Below, one piece after another: positions 24,638 to 33,267 of a stretch of 64,000 nt of DNA (position 1 is its first letter; each line of letters begins with the position of its first letter). The notes beneath the pieces were generated by a model that worked only from the letters and a program-made list of their open reading frames with translations, was not told where the DNA came from and did not search any database. The DNA comes from Anaerolineae bacterium (GTDB taxonomy: Bacteria; Chloroflexota; Anaerolineae; Aggregatilineales; J027), in contig JAIOHL010000345.1 of the NCBI GenBank assembly GCA_019913005.1, positions 1-64,000 on the forward strand. The letters are read 5' to 3'. The position numbers were made by a program, and so were the translations under genes.

Positions 24638-25828
24638 TTATCGCTGACCCCAACCGGTACTCAATTTTTGTCCACCTTTGCCACTGACCCGTACACGATA
24701 CAACCAGCGGATAATCTGTGGCGCGGCAATAAACATCAAAATAAGGGCTTGGATTACTAGAATCAATTCTGGCGCGACCCCGGTACGCTGCATACGAGTC
24801 GTTCCTTGATCCATCGAGCCGAACATAAAGGCCGAGAACATAATCCCGATGGGGTTATTGGACGCCAGTAGCGATACGGTGATGCTGTCGAACCCCAAAC
24901 CAAGACTTTGATTGGCTTCGTAATACCCGTTGATACCCAATGTCTGGACAGCGCCCGCCAGCCCTGCCAAACAGCCCGCAATCGCCATTGTCGAAATCGT
25001 CATCCGCTTGACGTTCACCCCGGCATACTGTGCGGCAGAAGGATTCAGGCCGACCATGCGGAGTTCAAAGCCAAAGGTGGTGCGATTGACTAGCAGCATA
25101 ATCAAAATAGCAGCGGCGACGGCAATAAATAGGCCGATATTTAAATTTGGCACCGATGGCGGCGGCACTTCAAATACAACGGGCAGGCGGGCCGAGTCGA
25201 GGACAGGCTTCGTCCGTGAAATTGCACCGCTGTTGGGATCTGCTAATGGGCCAGCAGGAATTTTGCCATCGGCGCTGCCTAATGAAATCATCCATTCGGC
25301 GATACGGCTGGCGATAAAATTAAACATGATGGTCGTGATAACTTCGTGAGCGCCGGAATAGGCCTTTAAAGCGCCCGGAATCGCACCCCACAGCGCCCCA
25401 GCGAGAGCGGCTGCGCCCATTGCCAAAATGATATGCAACCAGCTTGGCAATCCACTAAAGGCATAACCTGCCCATGCTGCTGCAACCGAGCCGACAATCA
25501 GTTGCCCCTGTGCGCCGATGTTAAATAGGCCACCTTTGAACGCGAAGCCAACTGCTAGGCCAGAAAGGATCAGTGGCGACGTTTTAAGCAGGCTTTGTAC
25601 AAGGCCGCGTGGTTCTAACCAAGCTCCTTCGACCAAACCTGTATAGGCGGCAATAGGATCACGGCCTGCCAGCAGAATCATCACTGAACCGACCAAGATG
25701 GCGGTTAAGATTGCCAGCGCCGGAATCAAGAGAGTATTAGACAAATCGCGGAGACTGTTGACAATTTTGGTGACTATTGAGGGGACTGGCGGCCCTTTGA
25801 CAGCACCGGATTTGGCGATAGTTGCCAT
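24638..25828 (-). CDS. ABC transporter permease, nucleoside/BMP type (first permease), 396 aa
   Basis: The larger permease of the pair (as in NupP/YufP). The first helix is at about 33-53; GAQGQLIVGSVAAAWAGYAF near residue 110 and the coupling loop MVGLNPSAAQYAGVNVKRMT near 255 are characteristic of the family. Together the two permeases would carry nucleosides or related compounds into the cell with an ATPase and a BMP-type binding lipoprotein. A purine source would suit the adenosine deaminase at 17578, but they are not in one operon. A long hydrophilic N-terminus precedes the first helix. Confidence 0.88.
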   Translation of the reverse strand: MATIAKSGAVKGPPVPSIVTKIVNSLRDLSNTLLIPALAILTAILVGSVMILLAGRDPIAAYTGLVEGAWLEPRGLVQSLLKTSPLILSGLAVGFAFKGGLFNIGAQGQLIVGSVAAAWAGYAFSGLPSWLHIILAMGAAALAGALWGAIPGALKAYSGAHEVITTIMFNFIASRIAEWMISLGSADGKIPAGPLADPNSGAISRTKPVLDSARLPVVFEVPPPSVPNLNIGLFIAVAAAILIMLLVNRTTFGFELRMVGLNPSAAQYAGVNVKRMTISTMAIAGCLAGLAGAVQTLGINGYYEANQSLGLGFDSITVSLLASNNPIGIMFSAFMFGSMDQGTTRMQRTGVAPELILVIQALILMFIAAPQIIRWLYRVRVSGKGGQKLSTGWGQR

Positions 25829-25896
25829 TACAATGAATCCTTGTAAGAGTATTTTTGTGATTAAAGCGCGTTTTGATTATAGCGTCTTTTTTACGC

Positions 25897-26385
25897 TTAT
25901 TTCCCCGACATCAAATATTCCAACAGCATTTGTAAGGCTGCTTCGGCGCTTGCCTCTTTATTGGCGACTCGATCTCCCTCCCATACAAACCGCCGCACAA
26001 GGCTGAAATCAGGGGTGCTGAGTCCAATATACGTGAGGCCAACAGGTTTTTCGGCTGTGCCCCCATCTGGCCCAGCGATGCCCGTAATCCCAATACCAAT
26101 TTGCGAACCAAGCGCTGCCCGAACCCCGCGTGCCATCGCCGCCGCAACCTGTTCACTCACTGCGCCAAAAACATTCAGGGTATGTTCTTGTACGCCGAGC
26201 AGCGAATGTTTAGCGGCATTGGAATAGGCCACGATACCACCCGTAACATAGGCCGAACTGCCCGGCACATTGGTGAGGCGGTGCAGCAGTAATCCGCCTG
26301 TACAGGATTCTGCGGCTGCAAACATCAAATTTTGCTCCCGCAGGCGCTGTCCGACTTCAAATTCCAAAGACTGATTGGAAGACAC
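25897..26385 (-). CDS. pncC: Nicotinamide-nucleotide amidohydrolase (CinA C-terminal domain), 162 aa
   Basis: A stand-alone PncC/CinA-C enzyme that hydrolyses nicotinamide mononucleotide to nicotinate mononucleotide and ammonia, for NAD recycling. The signature AAESCTGGLLLHRLTNVPG is at residues 23-41, then YVTGGIVAYSNAAKHSLLGV and GIGITGIAGPDGGTAEKPVG, all strongly conserved. Length fits the stand-alone form. The start is GTG at 26383-26385 with AAGGA upstream, four bases after the stop of the FHA gene, so they share a transcript. Confidence 0.93.
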   Translation of the reverse strand: MSSNQSLEFEVGQRLREQNLMFAAAESCTGGLLLHRLTNVPGSSAYVTGGIVAYSNAAKHSLLGVQEHTLNVFGAVSEQVAAAMARGVRAALGSQIGIGITGIAGPDGGTAEKPVGLTYIGLSTPDFSLVRRFVWEGDRVANKEASAEAALQMLLEYLMSGK

Positions 26386-26389
26386 GCAC

Positions 26390-27082
26390 TTATTCCTTGT
26401 CTATAAGGCGAAACAGCATGGTCGTCTCTCCCATCACAATGACCGAGCCATCCTGCAAAATCTTGGGGTCTTGAATGGGACTGCCGTTCACGAGGGTACC
26501 GTTGGCGCTGTTTAAGTCGGTCAAATACCAAGTGTTATCTGTTAGGTGCAGACGCGCATGAGGACGTGAGACGGCCTGATCTTGCAAAATAATGTCCCAA
26601 TTGGCGCTGCTCGTCGCTCGCCCAAAGGTCATTTCTTCTTTCATTACGGGGATTTCGAGGCCCTCTTGCGCCCCAGATGTAATTTGAATGATGGGGCGTC
26701 CGCCACCCAAACGGGGCCGAATGAGCGTACCCGTCTTGATAGCAAATTCTTCTTCCTCAGCGGTTACTACTGCGGAGTAACGCAGGGTTGGCACAAACAG
26801 TCGGATCACATCACCGTGTGCCAGCGGAAAAGGGTCAGTGATTTTCTGGTCATTTACAAACACGCCATTTGCACTGCCCAAATCCGATATGAGAAACAGG
26901 CCATGCCGATAGCTAATCACCGCATGATGACGCGAGACATGACGTTCTGGGATGCTGACATCGTTATCGGGATTCCGTCCAATTTGCACTGTTGCCCCTT
27001 CAGTGAGGACGAAATCACGTAACTGCCCTGTAACGGGATCATCCCATGAGATTTTAGCAATGCCTTCCGATGCTTCAGCCAT
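26390..27082 (-). CDS. Protein with two FHA domains, 230 aa
   Basis: Two forkhead-associated domains, which bind phosphothreonine peptides, fill the protein. The first, about residues 20-100, has VQIGRNPDNDVSIPERHVSRHHAVI with all the consensus Arg, Ser and His residues; the second, about 130-220, has MTFGRATSSANWDIIL, SRPHARLHL and NSANGTLVNG. No catalytic domain is present. It probably recruits proteins phosphorylated by a Ser/Thr kinase not in this window. It is divergent from the DnaB-like ATPase gene across 245 bases and is co-transcribed with pncC. Confidence 0.92.
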   Translation of the reverse strand: MAEASEGIAKISWDDPVTGQLRDFVLTEGATVQIGRNPDNDVSIPERHVSRHHAVISYRHGLFLISDLGSANGVFVNDQKITDPFPLAHGDVIRLFVPTLRYSAVVTAEEEEFAIKTGTLIRPRLGGGRPIIQITSGAQEGLEIPVMKEEMTFGRATSSANWDIILQDQAVSRPHARLHLTDNTWYLTDLNSANGTLVNGSPIQDPKILQDGSVIVMGETTMLFRLIDKE

Positions 27083-27327
27083 AATGATTTATCAGATCTT
27101 TTTTGGGGATTGAATCGCTCGTCTATCCTGACAAGTATACAACCCACGCCCTTTCCAAACAAACCTTTGCGTTATTTTAAGTAGGGTTTTCTATTCAAAC
27201 AATATTTGACTCTTGTTAAGGGTTCGTTTCAATCTGTGGGGTTAAATTGCGCTTCGTTTCCTAGAAATGTAAAATCGAGGACAATATCGTGATTGTTATT
27301 TGATGAGATACAAAGGCGTGCCATTTT
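27083..27327. promoter_or_regulatory. Divergent intergenic region, FHA gene / DnaB-like gene
   Basis: This AT-rich stretch has no reading frame. It must contain both promoters. A TTGACT at 27207-27212 lacks a good -10 at the right distance, so I cannot name a start site. Confidence 0.3.
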
Positions 27328-28584
27328 ATGGAAACCAGACGTTTTGATGACGAGCCGCCGCGCAATGACCATAGCACTCAACCCTTATTCGAGCAGAGTG
27401 ACCCTATAACACCGCCCGTCCCCCAGAGAATCGCTGTTCCTCCTGCCGAGCCAAGCACGCCTACCAGTGTGGAAACTTCTCCCCGTGCCACACGCAGCCG
27501 TACTAATGCGCCATCTGCCAGCAACGCTTCCGCCCCCAGCCGTAACACGGCTCATATGCCCCGCACATTAGCACAGGTGCTCAATGAAGCCAATGATATG
27601 GTAGTGCGTGGGGATTTGTCGGAATTTATGCCATTGCCAACGGGATTTGATCCACTGGATGGCATGATTGGTGGCGGTCTGCGTAAAACGGAATTGATAC
27701 TGCTGGGTGGAGCACAGGGGATTGGTAAGACGATCTGTGCGCTGCAAATGGCCCGCAATATTGCGATGCGGTCTGACCAATATGCGTTTTATCTGTCCTA
27801 TGAACATACCGAAACGCATTTGATGAATCGGTTGATGTGCCTTGAAAGCATCAACCCCCCCGAAGTGGATTTAAATAATGGGGTACGCCTCAAAGATTTG
27901 CATGACGTGATTATTGCCGAAAAAGCTAAGTCTACTTTGCGTGGACGTGGCGAGGCAATGTCGCTGCAAACCATCTTGCGCGAAAACCCCAAGACTTCCA
28001 TGCCATTAGCCCGGATGAATCGTTATGCGGATCGCTTGATTTTGGTCAAAGCCAGCCCAGTTGTCACCACCTTGCGGGCTATTCGGGAAATGACCCAGCG
28101 GCTTGTCCAAGCAACAGGTGGCAACGTAACGGTGTTTATTGACTACCTACAAAAAATTGCCATCCACCCCGAACGGGCTTCAGATGAAGGTGAAAAAGTT
28201 ACGATTATTGTCGAGGGCTTGAAAGATATGGCATTGGCACTCGGTGTGCCCGTGATGGCAATCGTGGCGGCTGATCGGGAAGGGCTAAAATCTAACCGAT
28301 TACATCTCTACCATCTGCGTGGGAGTTCGGCGCTAGATTATGAATGCGACATCGCCATCATCATGAATAACAAATATCATGTGCTGTCCAAAGATGAGGT
28401 GTCGTTTAACCCCTATCAAGCCCGTCAATTCCGCGAGTGGGTGGTCTTTACAATTGAAAAGAATCGGGCCGGACGTGCTATGCAAGATATGGAATTTCAT
28501 CTGCACGCGCCCTATTTTGCTTTTGACCCTCGTGGCGAGCGTGTCCGTCAGCAGTTGATTGATGATAAGTTGGTCATGGACTAG
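27328..28584 (+). CDS. DnaB-like RecA-fold ATPase lacking the DnaB N-terminal domain, 418 aa
   Basis: Residues 1-85 are Pro/Thr/Ser/Arg-rich and probably disordered, replacing the helical N-terminal domain of replicative DnaB. From about residue 88 the DnaB C-terminal fold follows: PTGFDPLDGMIGGGLRKTEL, Walker A LLGGAQGIGKTICALQ, LSYEHTETHLMNRLM, Walker B VTVFIDYLQKIA, and a C-terminal segment with HLRGSSALDYECDIAIIM. This would be an ATPase, possibly DNA-translocating, but loader and primase contacts of DnaB would be missing. A KaiC/RadA-type role is the alternative. It stands alone between the FHA gene and a terminator. Confidence 0.82.
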   Translation: METRRFDDEPPRNDHSTQPLFEQSDPITPPVPQRIAVPPAEPSTPTSVETSPRATRSRTNAPSASNASAPSRNTAHMPRTLAQVLNEANDMVVRGDLSEFMPLPTGFDPLDGMIGGGLRKTELILLGGAQGIGKTICALQMARNIAMRSDQYAFYLSYEHTETHLMNRLMCLESINPPEVDLNNGVRLKDLHDVIIAEKAKSTLRGRGEAMSLQTILRENPKTSMPLARMNRYADRLILVKASPVVTTLRAIREMTQRLVQATGGNVTVFIDYLQKIAIHPERASDEGEKVTIIVEGLKDMALALGVPVMAIVAADREGLKSNRLHLYHLRGSSALDYECDIAIIMNNKYHVLSKDEVSFNPYQARQFREWVVFTIEKNRAGRAMQDMEFHLHAPYFAFDPRGERVRQQLIDDKLVMD

Positions 28585-28611
28585 GGGTAAGTAGACGGTG
28601 ATTTTTGGAAG

Positions 28612-28643
28612 GGGCGGGGAACAAAAACCCGCCCTTTTTGTTT
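28612..28643 (+). terminator. Rho-independent terminator
   Basis: GGGCGGG (28612-28618) and CCCGCCC (28628-28634) form a 7-bp stem with a 9-base loop, followed by TTTTTGTTT. It ends the DnaB-like transcript, just before the convergent nitrilase gene. Confidence 0.87.
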
Positions 28644-28650
28644 GGATGAG

Positions 28651-29463
28651 TTAGATGTTATAGTGTTCAGGTCGACGATTTTCGAGGACAGGAATTTGCT
28701 GGCGAACGGCATCTACCTTGTTTAGATCAAGGTCAACGCTGACAACGGCTTCCCCTTCGCCAACTTCGACGACGGTTTCACCCCAAGGGTCAACAATCAT
28801 GGAATGTCCACAGAAATGAGCGCCATATTTGCCGGATACCTCGTCATAATCGTCTATACCAATCCGATTGACCGCGACTATATACATTTGATTTTCAATG
28901 GCACGGGCGCGAACGAGGGTGCGGAAATGTTCAAGACGTGGATGCGGCCATTCACATGGTACAAAAACGACCTTTGCCCCTTCGACGGCATAACGCCTAA
29001 ATAATTCGGGGAAACGCAGGTCGAAGCAAATAGCAAAGGCGCTCTTTCCCCACGGCAGATCGAGCGTGAGGGTCGCCTCACCGGGGGTCAGCCATTTATC
29101 CTCATCCATGAGTGGGAATAAGTGGAGTTTGCGATACGCCCCCATAATCCCGCCAACTGGGGAAACGACAGCGGTGGTATTGGAAACCCCCAAGCCGCGT
29201 TTTTCTAGCATAGAGCCTAAGATGAAAATCCCATGTTGTTTGGCTAGGGCTACAACCTGTGCAAATAGACCGCCGCTAAGTGAACTGGCAAATGTTTTGG
29301 CCTGATCCAGCGCGTAGCCGCTGTCCCATAACTCAGGCAGTACCACCACTTGCCCGCCTTGACGTTTGGCCTCCGCCGTAATTTCTTGTACGCTGGTCCA
29401 ATTTACGCGGGGATTCCCTTTGCGTACATCAAATTGCCCGATACTGACTCTTAGTACAGTCAT
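28651..29463 (-). CDS. Carbon-nitrogen hydrolase (nitrilase superfamily, omega-amidase-like), 270 aa
   Basis: The Glu-Lys-Cys triad is complete: Glu in VVLPELWDSGYAL near residue 43, Lys in GAYRKLHLFPLMDE near 112, and Cys in AFAICFDLRFPELFR near 146. The last motif is typical of the omega-amidase/Nit2 branch, which deaminates alpha-ketoglutaramate and related acids. The protein is cytoplasmic. Exact substrate is not certain. It is 72 bases downstream of the shikimate-kinase-like gene on the same strand. Confidence 0.9.
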   Translation of the reverse strand: MTVLRVSIGQFDVRKGNPRVNWTSVQEITAEAKRQGGQVVVLPELWDSGYALDQAKTFASSLSGGLFAQVVALAKQHGIFILGSMLEKRGLGVSNTTAVVSPVGGIMGAYRKLHLFPLMDEDKWLTPGEATLTLDLPWGKSAFAICFDLRFPELFRRYAVEGAKVVFVPCEWPHPRLEHFRTLVRARAIENQMYIVAVNRIGIDDYDEVSGKYGAHFCGHSMIVDPWGETVVEVGEGEAVVSVDLDLNKVDAVRQQIPVLENRRPEHYNI

Positions 29464-29535
29464 GCGTCAATTTCTCCGAAAATCGTATGAGTTTCTGGAA
29501 GTAGGTAAAAACCTTGCTTCATTGTACCCGATTTG

Positions 29536-30072
29536 CTAAAGGTCGGCTTGCTCCATCCAAAACTGAATGGCCCGCTCGGTGACGGCCTCAATGGATAATC
29601 CAGTAGTGTCCAGATGGGGCAGAGGTAGTTCCAGTACGCCCCGTTCGCGTTTTAGCCGACTGAGGGCAATCGAGCGCGTTTCAGGATTATGAAACCGTGC
29701 CCCTTGTACGACATGCAGCCGCCGCAAGATTTCATTGAGGGCTGCTGTCAAACACAATACTGGGCCTGTCGAACGGAGCTTCTCTAAATTGGCGGGTTGA
29801 AGCAACGTTGGGCCGTTCACACAAATCACTGAACTGCGGATGACCACCAGTTCATTCACAATATCGGCCTCAAGGGTTCGCAGCCGCGATTCGCCAAACA
29901 GTGCCCGGATGTTTTCGGCAGACTGGCCCTCGCGCAGTTCAATCTCATTTTCCAGATCGTACAAGGGGATATTCAGTTGATTAGCAATGAGACGCCCCAC
30001 TGCCGTTTTGCCAACCCCCATGTGACCGGTCAGGACGAGATTGCGATAGGGGACACGATTAATAACAGGCAT
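29536..30072 (-). CDS. Shikimate-kinase-like P-loop protein, 178 aa
   Basis: The P-loop LTGHMGVGKTAVGRLI at residues 14-29 and the following YDLENEIELREGQSAENIRA place it in the AroK family. Several substrate-binding residues seem changed: the second Asp of the usual DxD pair is Glu, and the lid region RFHNPETRSIALSRL differs from the canonical RPLL pattern. It may phosphorylate shikimate poorly or act on another substrate. No other aromatic-pathway gene is nearby. It begins six bases after the HAD phosphatase gene. Confidence 0.72.
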   Translation of the reverse strand: MPVINRVPYRNLVLTGHMGVGKTAVGRLIANQLNIPLYDLENEIELREGQSAENIRALFGESRLRTLEADIVNELVVIRSSVICVNGPTLLQPANLEKLRSTGPVLCLTAALNEILRRLHVVQGARFHNPETRSIALSRLKRERGVLELPLPHLDTTGLSIEAVTERAIQFWMEQADL

Positions 30073-30078
30073 GGACTG

Positions 30079-30843
30079 TTAATTCTCACGCCAGCCGGGA
30101 AACCAATTGTCCAAGATGGGAAACAAGTCATGCAGGGTGGAAATCTCCGCATCTGGCACAATCGTTCCATTGATCTGACCCGGCACATGATGACGCGGGG
30201 TGCGCCAAACCCCTTTCATCCCAGCTTGCTGTGCTCCTACAATATCGGCCTCAGTAGAATCTCCCACAAAAACGGCCTCCTCGGGGGTAGCCCCCACTTG
30301 GCGCAGGGCTTCTTCAAAAATAGCCGGGTGGGGTTTCAGATAACCAATATCGGCGGCGGAGATGCGGCATTCTATCAGATAGTCCATCAGGCCAAAGGCC
30401 ACTAGTTCGCGCTCACGTAGTCGAATCGGCTGATAGGCATTGGTGACTAAGCCTAATCGCAGGCCGTTTTCACGTAGATAAGGCAGCACTTCAAGCGCAT
30501 CTGGGAAGACCTCGACACCGGGGAATGGCTCCCAGTCATAGGCATCCAAGAGGTAATCGGCCTTGAGATTGTCATATGGTACGCCGAGGGTGACACAGGC
30601 CTGCACCAGTACGTCACCCAGATGGGGCGCACGGAAGGTGTTTTTGGCATCGTTCCACTCGCGCATAGTCAACAGCCAAACGGTGTCGAAAAATTTTTCA
30701 GCACTTTCGAGGGGGTGAATTTGATTCGTAACGTAGTCGTAGACTTGGCGTAGGTGATAGCGGTCAAAATCTACCCATTCTTGGCTGCGACCACTCCAGT
30801 CAATGAGGGTATCATCCAGATCAAATAAAATTGCTTTTAGCAT
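30079..30843 (-). CDS. HAD-superfamily hydrolase, 254 aa
   Basis: All four HAD motifs are visible: motif I LFDLDDTLIDWSG at the N-terminus, motif II GLVTNAY near 137, the Lys of GYLKPHPAIFEEALRQ near 170, and motif IV EAVFVGDSTEADIVGAQQAG near 190. An inserted helical cap sits at about 20-110. Members dephosphorylate small metabolites such as phosphoglycolate, or act on pyrimidine nucleotides. It is the first gene of the minus-strand run with the shikimate-kinase-like protein and probably the nitrilase. Confidence 0.9.
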   Translation of the reverse strand: MLKAILFDLDDTLIDWSGRSQEWVDFDRYHLRQVYDYVTNQIHPLESAEKFFDTVWLLTMREWNDAKNTFRAPHLGDVLVQACVTLGVPYDNLKADYLLDAYDWEPFPGVEVFPDALEVLPYLRENGLRLGLVTNAYQPIRLRERELVAFGLMDYLIECRISAADIGYLKPHPAIFEEALRQVGATPEEAVFVGDSTEADIVGAQQAGMKGVWRTPRHHVPGQINGTIVPDAEISTLHDLFPILDNWFPGWREN

Positions 30844-30882
30844 AGGCTTGGGGTGGGGTTCATTCCTTACAACTTGGGCGAT

Positions 30883-30925
30883 AAAGAAAATTGCCTAGCC
30901 GAAGGACGTATCCCCCGCTAGGCAA
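30883..30925 (-). terminator. Rho-independent terminator after the HU gene
   Basis: TTGCCTAGC and GCTAGGCAA (30917-30925 and 30891-30899) form a 9-bp stem with a 17-base loop. On the minus strand it is followed by TTTTCTTT. It is 26 bases past the HU stop. Confidence 0.85.
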
Positions 30926-30950
30926 CTCCGTAATCTCCACTATGGGTAGA

Positions 30951-31232
30951 TTACTTCTTGGGTGCAACTGCTTTCTTCAGTTCAGCGCCAGCGGAGAACG
31001 CGGGACGCTTGGTGGCAGGAATTTGCACCTTTTCCTTGGTACGTGGGTTGACACCCGTGCGTGCCTTGGCTTGACGCACTTCAAACGAGCCAAAACCCGT
31101 AAGAACGACCTTGTCACCCTTCTTGAGTGCTTCGGTAACTACGTCCAGCACGGCCTTGACGACCTTCTGAGCCTCACTTTTCGGGATGCCTGCCTCTTGG
31201 GCTACAGCAGCGATAAACTCAGTTTTGTTCAT
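30951..31232 (-). CDS. hup: HU-family DNA-binding protein, 93 aa
   Basis: A histone-like dimeric DNA-bending protein. It begins MNKTEFIAAVAQEAGIPKSE, has the dimer-core pattern VVLTGFGSFEVRQAKAR, the DNA-binding arm with GVNPRTKEKVQIPA (the intercalating Pro is in the expected place) and ends AGAELKKAVAPKK. Length is standard. It has its own promoter and terminator and is monocistronic. Confidence 0.97.
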   Translation of the reverse strand: MNKTEFIAAVAQEAGIPKSEAQKVVKAVLDVVTEALKKGDKVVLTGFGSFEVRQAKARTGVNPRTKEKVQIPATKRPAFSAGAELKKAVAPKK

Positions 31233-31287
31233 CGAAATCTACTCCTTAGATTGAGATGTTTGGTCGATTTGTGCGCCAGATAATTGC

Positions 31288-31315
31288 ATTTTACGCATCT
31301 ATCAGGTTTTTGCAA
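31288..31315 (-). promoter_or_regulatory. Promoter for the HU gene
   Basis: On the minus strand TTGCAA (31310-31315) and TAAAAT (31288-31293) have a 16-base spacer. An AAGGAG ribosome binding site follows before the ATG at 31232. Confidence 0.6.
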
Positions 31316-31372
31316 GTCCAAAATCCCCTAAACCTCCCTATTTTGCGGGTTTTTCCAAAAATCAGCCAAAAA

Positions 31373-31744
31373 CTAATCACTTTCTAACGCCGTTTTAATC
31401 GCATTGATGATTTCGATGGGGCGTACCGGCTTGGTCAAAAACAAGTCAACGTTATATTTCAACGCTGCCTCTCGAAAGTTGGGATACGCCGTAATCACTA
31501 CCAACCGGGTTTTTTCCATTGCGGGGTTCTGTCGAAGCAGTTGTAATAGGGTTGGGCCACCCATGTGTGGCATCATCATATCTAAAATGATGACATCGGG
31601 GACAAAATCGGCTGTTTTTTGAATTGCATCTGCCCCATCAGAGGCTTCCACCACCTGATAATTTTCCCGCTCTAGAGTTTGCCGATAGATCATCCGTAGT
31701 TCAGCGTCATCTTCCACAATAAGGATAGTGGGTTGGTCTGCCAT
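31373..31744 (-). CDS. Stand-alone response-regulator receiver protein, 123 aa
   Basis: A CheY-like receiver domain with no output domain. The acidic pair is in LIVEDDAELRM, the phosphoacceptor Asp in VIILDMMMPHMGG near residue 56, Thr in VVITAYPN and Lys in FLTKPVRPIE. All are intact, so it should accept phosphate from a histidine kinase. No kinase adjoins; the orphan multi-GAF kinase at 14974 is one possible partner within the window, with no direct evidence. Confidence 0.95.
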   Translation of the reverse strand: MADQPTILIVEDDAELRMIYRQTLERENYQVVEASDGADAIQKTADFVPDVIILDMMMPHMGGPTLLQLLRQNPAMEKTRLVVITAYPNFREAALKYNVDLFLTKPVRPIEIINAIKTALESD

Positions 31745-31866
31745 CGCATTCTTGCCTCATCCCTAAACCAATACTACTTAAGATCATACTGACTACAAAT
31801 CCTGTAAGCAAGTCTACTAAAAAACTTCTAGGTTGGGTTGGAATTTCGTTTTGCGCTTTGCCAATC

Positions 31867-32322
31867 CTAGGGTTTAAGCCGACAGTGCATTTGCGGGATA
31901 AAGCGGCCTTCAAAAATCGGAGATGGGCGATGACCAGTGGTTGTAGCACCCAGTTTATGATAGAACGGCTCGGCATTGGGGTCGGCTTCAAAGACGATGC
32001 TATCCATCCCCTTTGCTCGTGCGAATTGGGTTACATAGTCGAATAGAATTTTGCCATACCCCCGTCCAATCATGTTTGGCTCAATGAATAGATCTTCCAA
32101 ATACACGTCATCAGGTCGTTGGTAGAAATGGCAAAATCCAATGATCTGACCTTCATCTTCCAAAACATAAACTTGGCGGGTAATGATTTGTTCAGCCGTA
32201 ATTTGCAGCGTATCACGGGCTAGTTCCATAAACTCAGTGCTGTATCCCCAATAGGCTTTGGATCGCCGCATTAATTCGGTCAAAATGCCAGCTTCATCGG
32301 GGCTGGCCTGTCGAATGTTCAT
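31867..32322 (-). CDS. GNAT-family N-acetyltransferase, 151 aa
   Basis: A GCN5-related acetyltransferase. The acetyl-CoA loop is in FIEPNMIGRGYGKILFDYV (RGYG is the R-x-x-G-x-G type signature), preceded by the strand DDVYLEDLF. The end FYHKLGATTTGHR is motif B. The acceptor is unknown. It begins three bases after the arginase gene and closes the DUF1028-arginase-GNAT operon, so an amino-acid or guanidino compound as acceptor is possible, though this is only context. Confidence 0.87.
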   Translation of the reverse strand: MNIRQASPDEAGILTELMRRSKAYWGYSTEFMELARDTLQITAEQIITRQVYVLEDEGQIIGFCHFYQRPDDVYLEDLFIEPNMIGRGYGKILFDYVTQFARAKGMDSIVFEADPNAEPFYHKLGATTTGHRPSPIFEGRFIPQMHCRLKP

Positions 32323-32325
32323 CGC

Positions 32326-33264
32326 CTACAAAATCCGCTGACCAAATAGACTGGCAGCCAGTTCCACTGCGATTTTGGCTGTGCGGTTGCGATCATCCAA
32401 AATGGGGTTGATTTCAACAATATCCATTGTGCGGACTTTGCCTGAATCCGCCAATATCTCCATCAACAAGTGCGCCTCCCGATAACTCAACCCTCCCGGT
32501 ACAGGTGTCCCCACCCCCGGTGCAATTTCTGGGTCGAGACCGTCCAAGTCGAGGCTGATATGCAAATATTTAAATTGTTGCAGGCGTTGGAGCGCTTGAT
32601 AAATCACTGACGCGATACCGAGTTCATCAATTTGGCGCATGGTAAACACCCCAACGCCGCCCTTGCGCAGTCGGCCTTGTTCTTTGGGATCAAGATCACG
32701 CAGGCCAATCATCACCACCTGCTCTGGTTGCAATTTGGGGCCGGGGGCACCGATGTCGGTTAGTTCGGGTGGGCCATCTCCCAAAAGGGTAGCGACACTC
32801 ATGCCATGAATATTGCCAGATGGGGATGAATGGGGGGTGTTGATGTCGCCGTGTGCATCAATCCACAATACCCCGGCAGGCTCATGATGCACCACCCCCG
32901 ACACCGTGCCAATGCTAATGCTGTGGTCGCCACCGAGGAAAATGACCCGTTCATGAGCGTCTACACAGGCGGTAGTGCGGTTATAGACCATGCTGCATAC
33001 ATGGGCGACTTCGGGTAAAAAATAGGCTCGCTCGTCGGTTTTGAGGCTGGTTTCGACGGGCAATGTATCATGCATCTGCTCGGCTTGGGCCACTTCGATA
33101 TTGCCACCGTCATGTACTTCATATCCGAGTTGTTCCAAACGAGGCTGCAATCCGGCGTAGCGTACCGCGCTCGGCCCCATATCTACCCCGCGCCGATTCT
33201 GGCCTAAATCCATTGGCACGCCAAAAATGCGAATCGTATTATTCAGTTTTCCATTGTTCATCAT
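32326..33264 (-). CDS. rocF: Arginase, 312 aa
   Basis: The ureohydrolase fold with both manganese sites: FLGGDHSISIGT (first His/Asp set) near residue 110, WIDAHGDINTP near 135 and HISLDLDGLDPEIAPGVGTP near 238. The spacing and length, and the early RRGVDMGPSAVRYAG motif, are those of arginase rather than agmatinase. It splits arginine to ornithine and urea. It starts three bases after the DUF1028 gene, with weak ribosome binding site, suggesting coupling. Confidence 0.93.
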   Translation of the reverse strand: MMNNGKLNNTIRIFGVPMDLGQNRRGVDMGPSAVRYAGLQPRLEQLGYEVHDGGNIEVAQAEQMHDTLPVETSLKTDERAYFLPEVAHVCSMVYNRTTACVDAHERVIFLGGDHSISIGTVSGVVHHEPAGVLWIDAHGDINTPHSSPSGNIHGMSVATLLGDGPPELTDIGAPGPKLQPEQVVMIGLRDLDPKEQGRLRKGGVGVFTMRQIDELGIASVIYQALQRLQQFKYLHISLDLDGLDPEIAPGVGTPVPGGLSYREAHLLMEILADSGKVRTMDIVEINPILDDRNRTAKIAVELAASLFGQRIL

Positions 33265-33267
33265 GTT

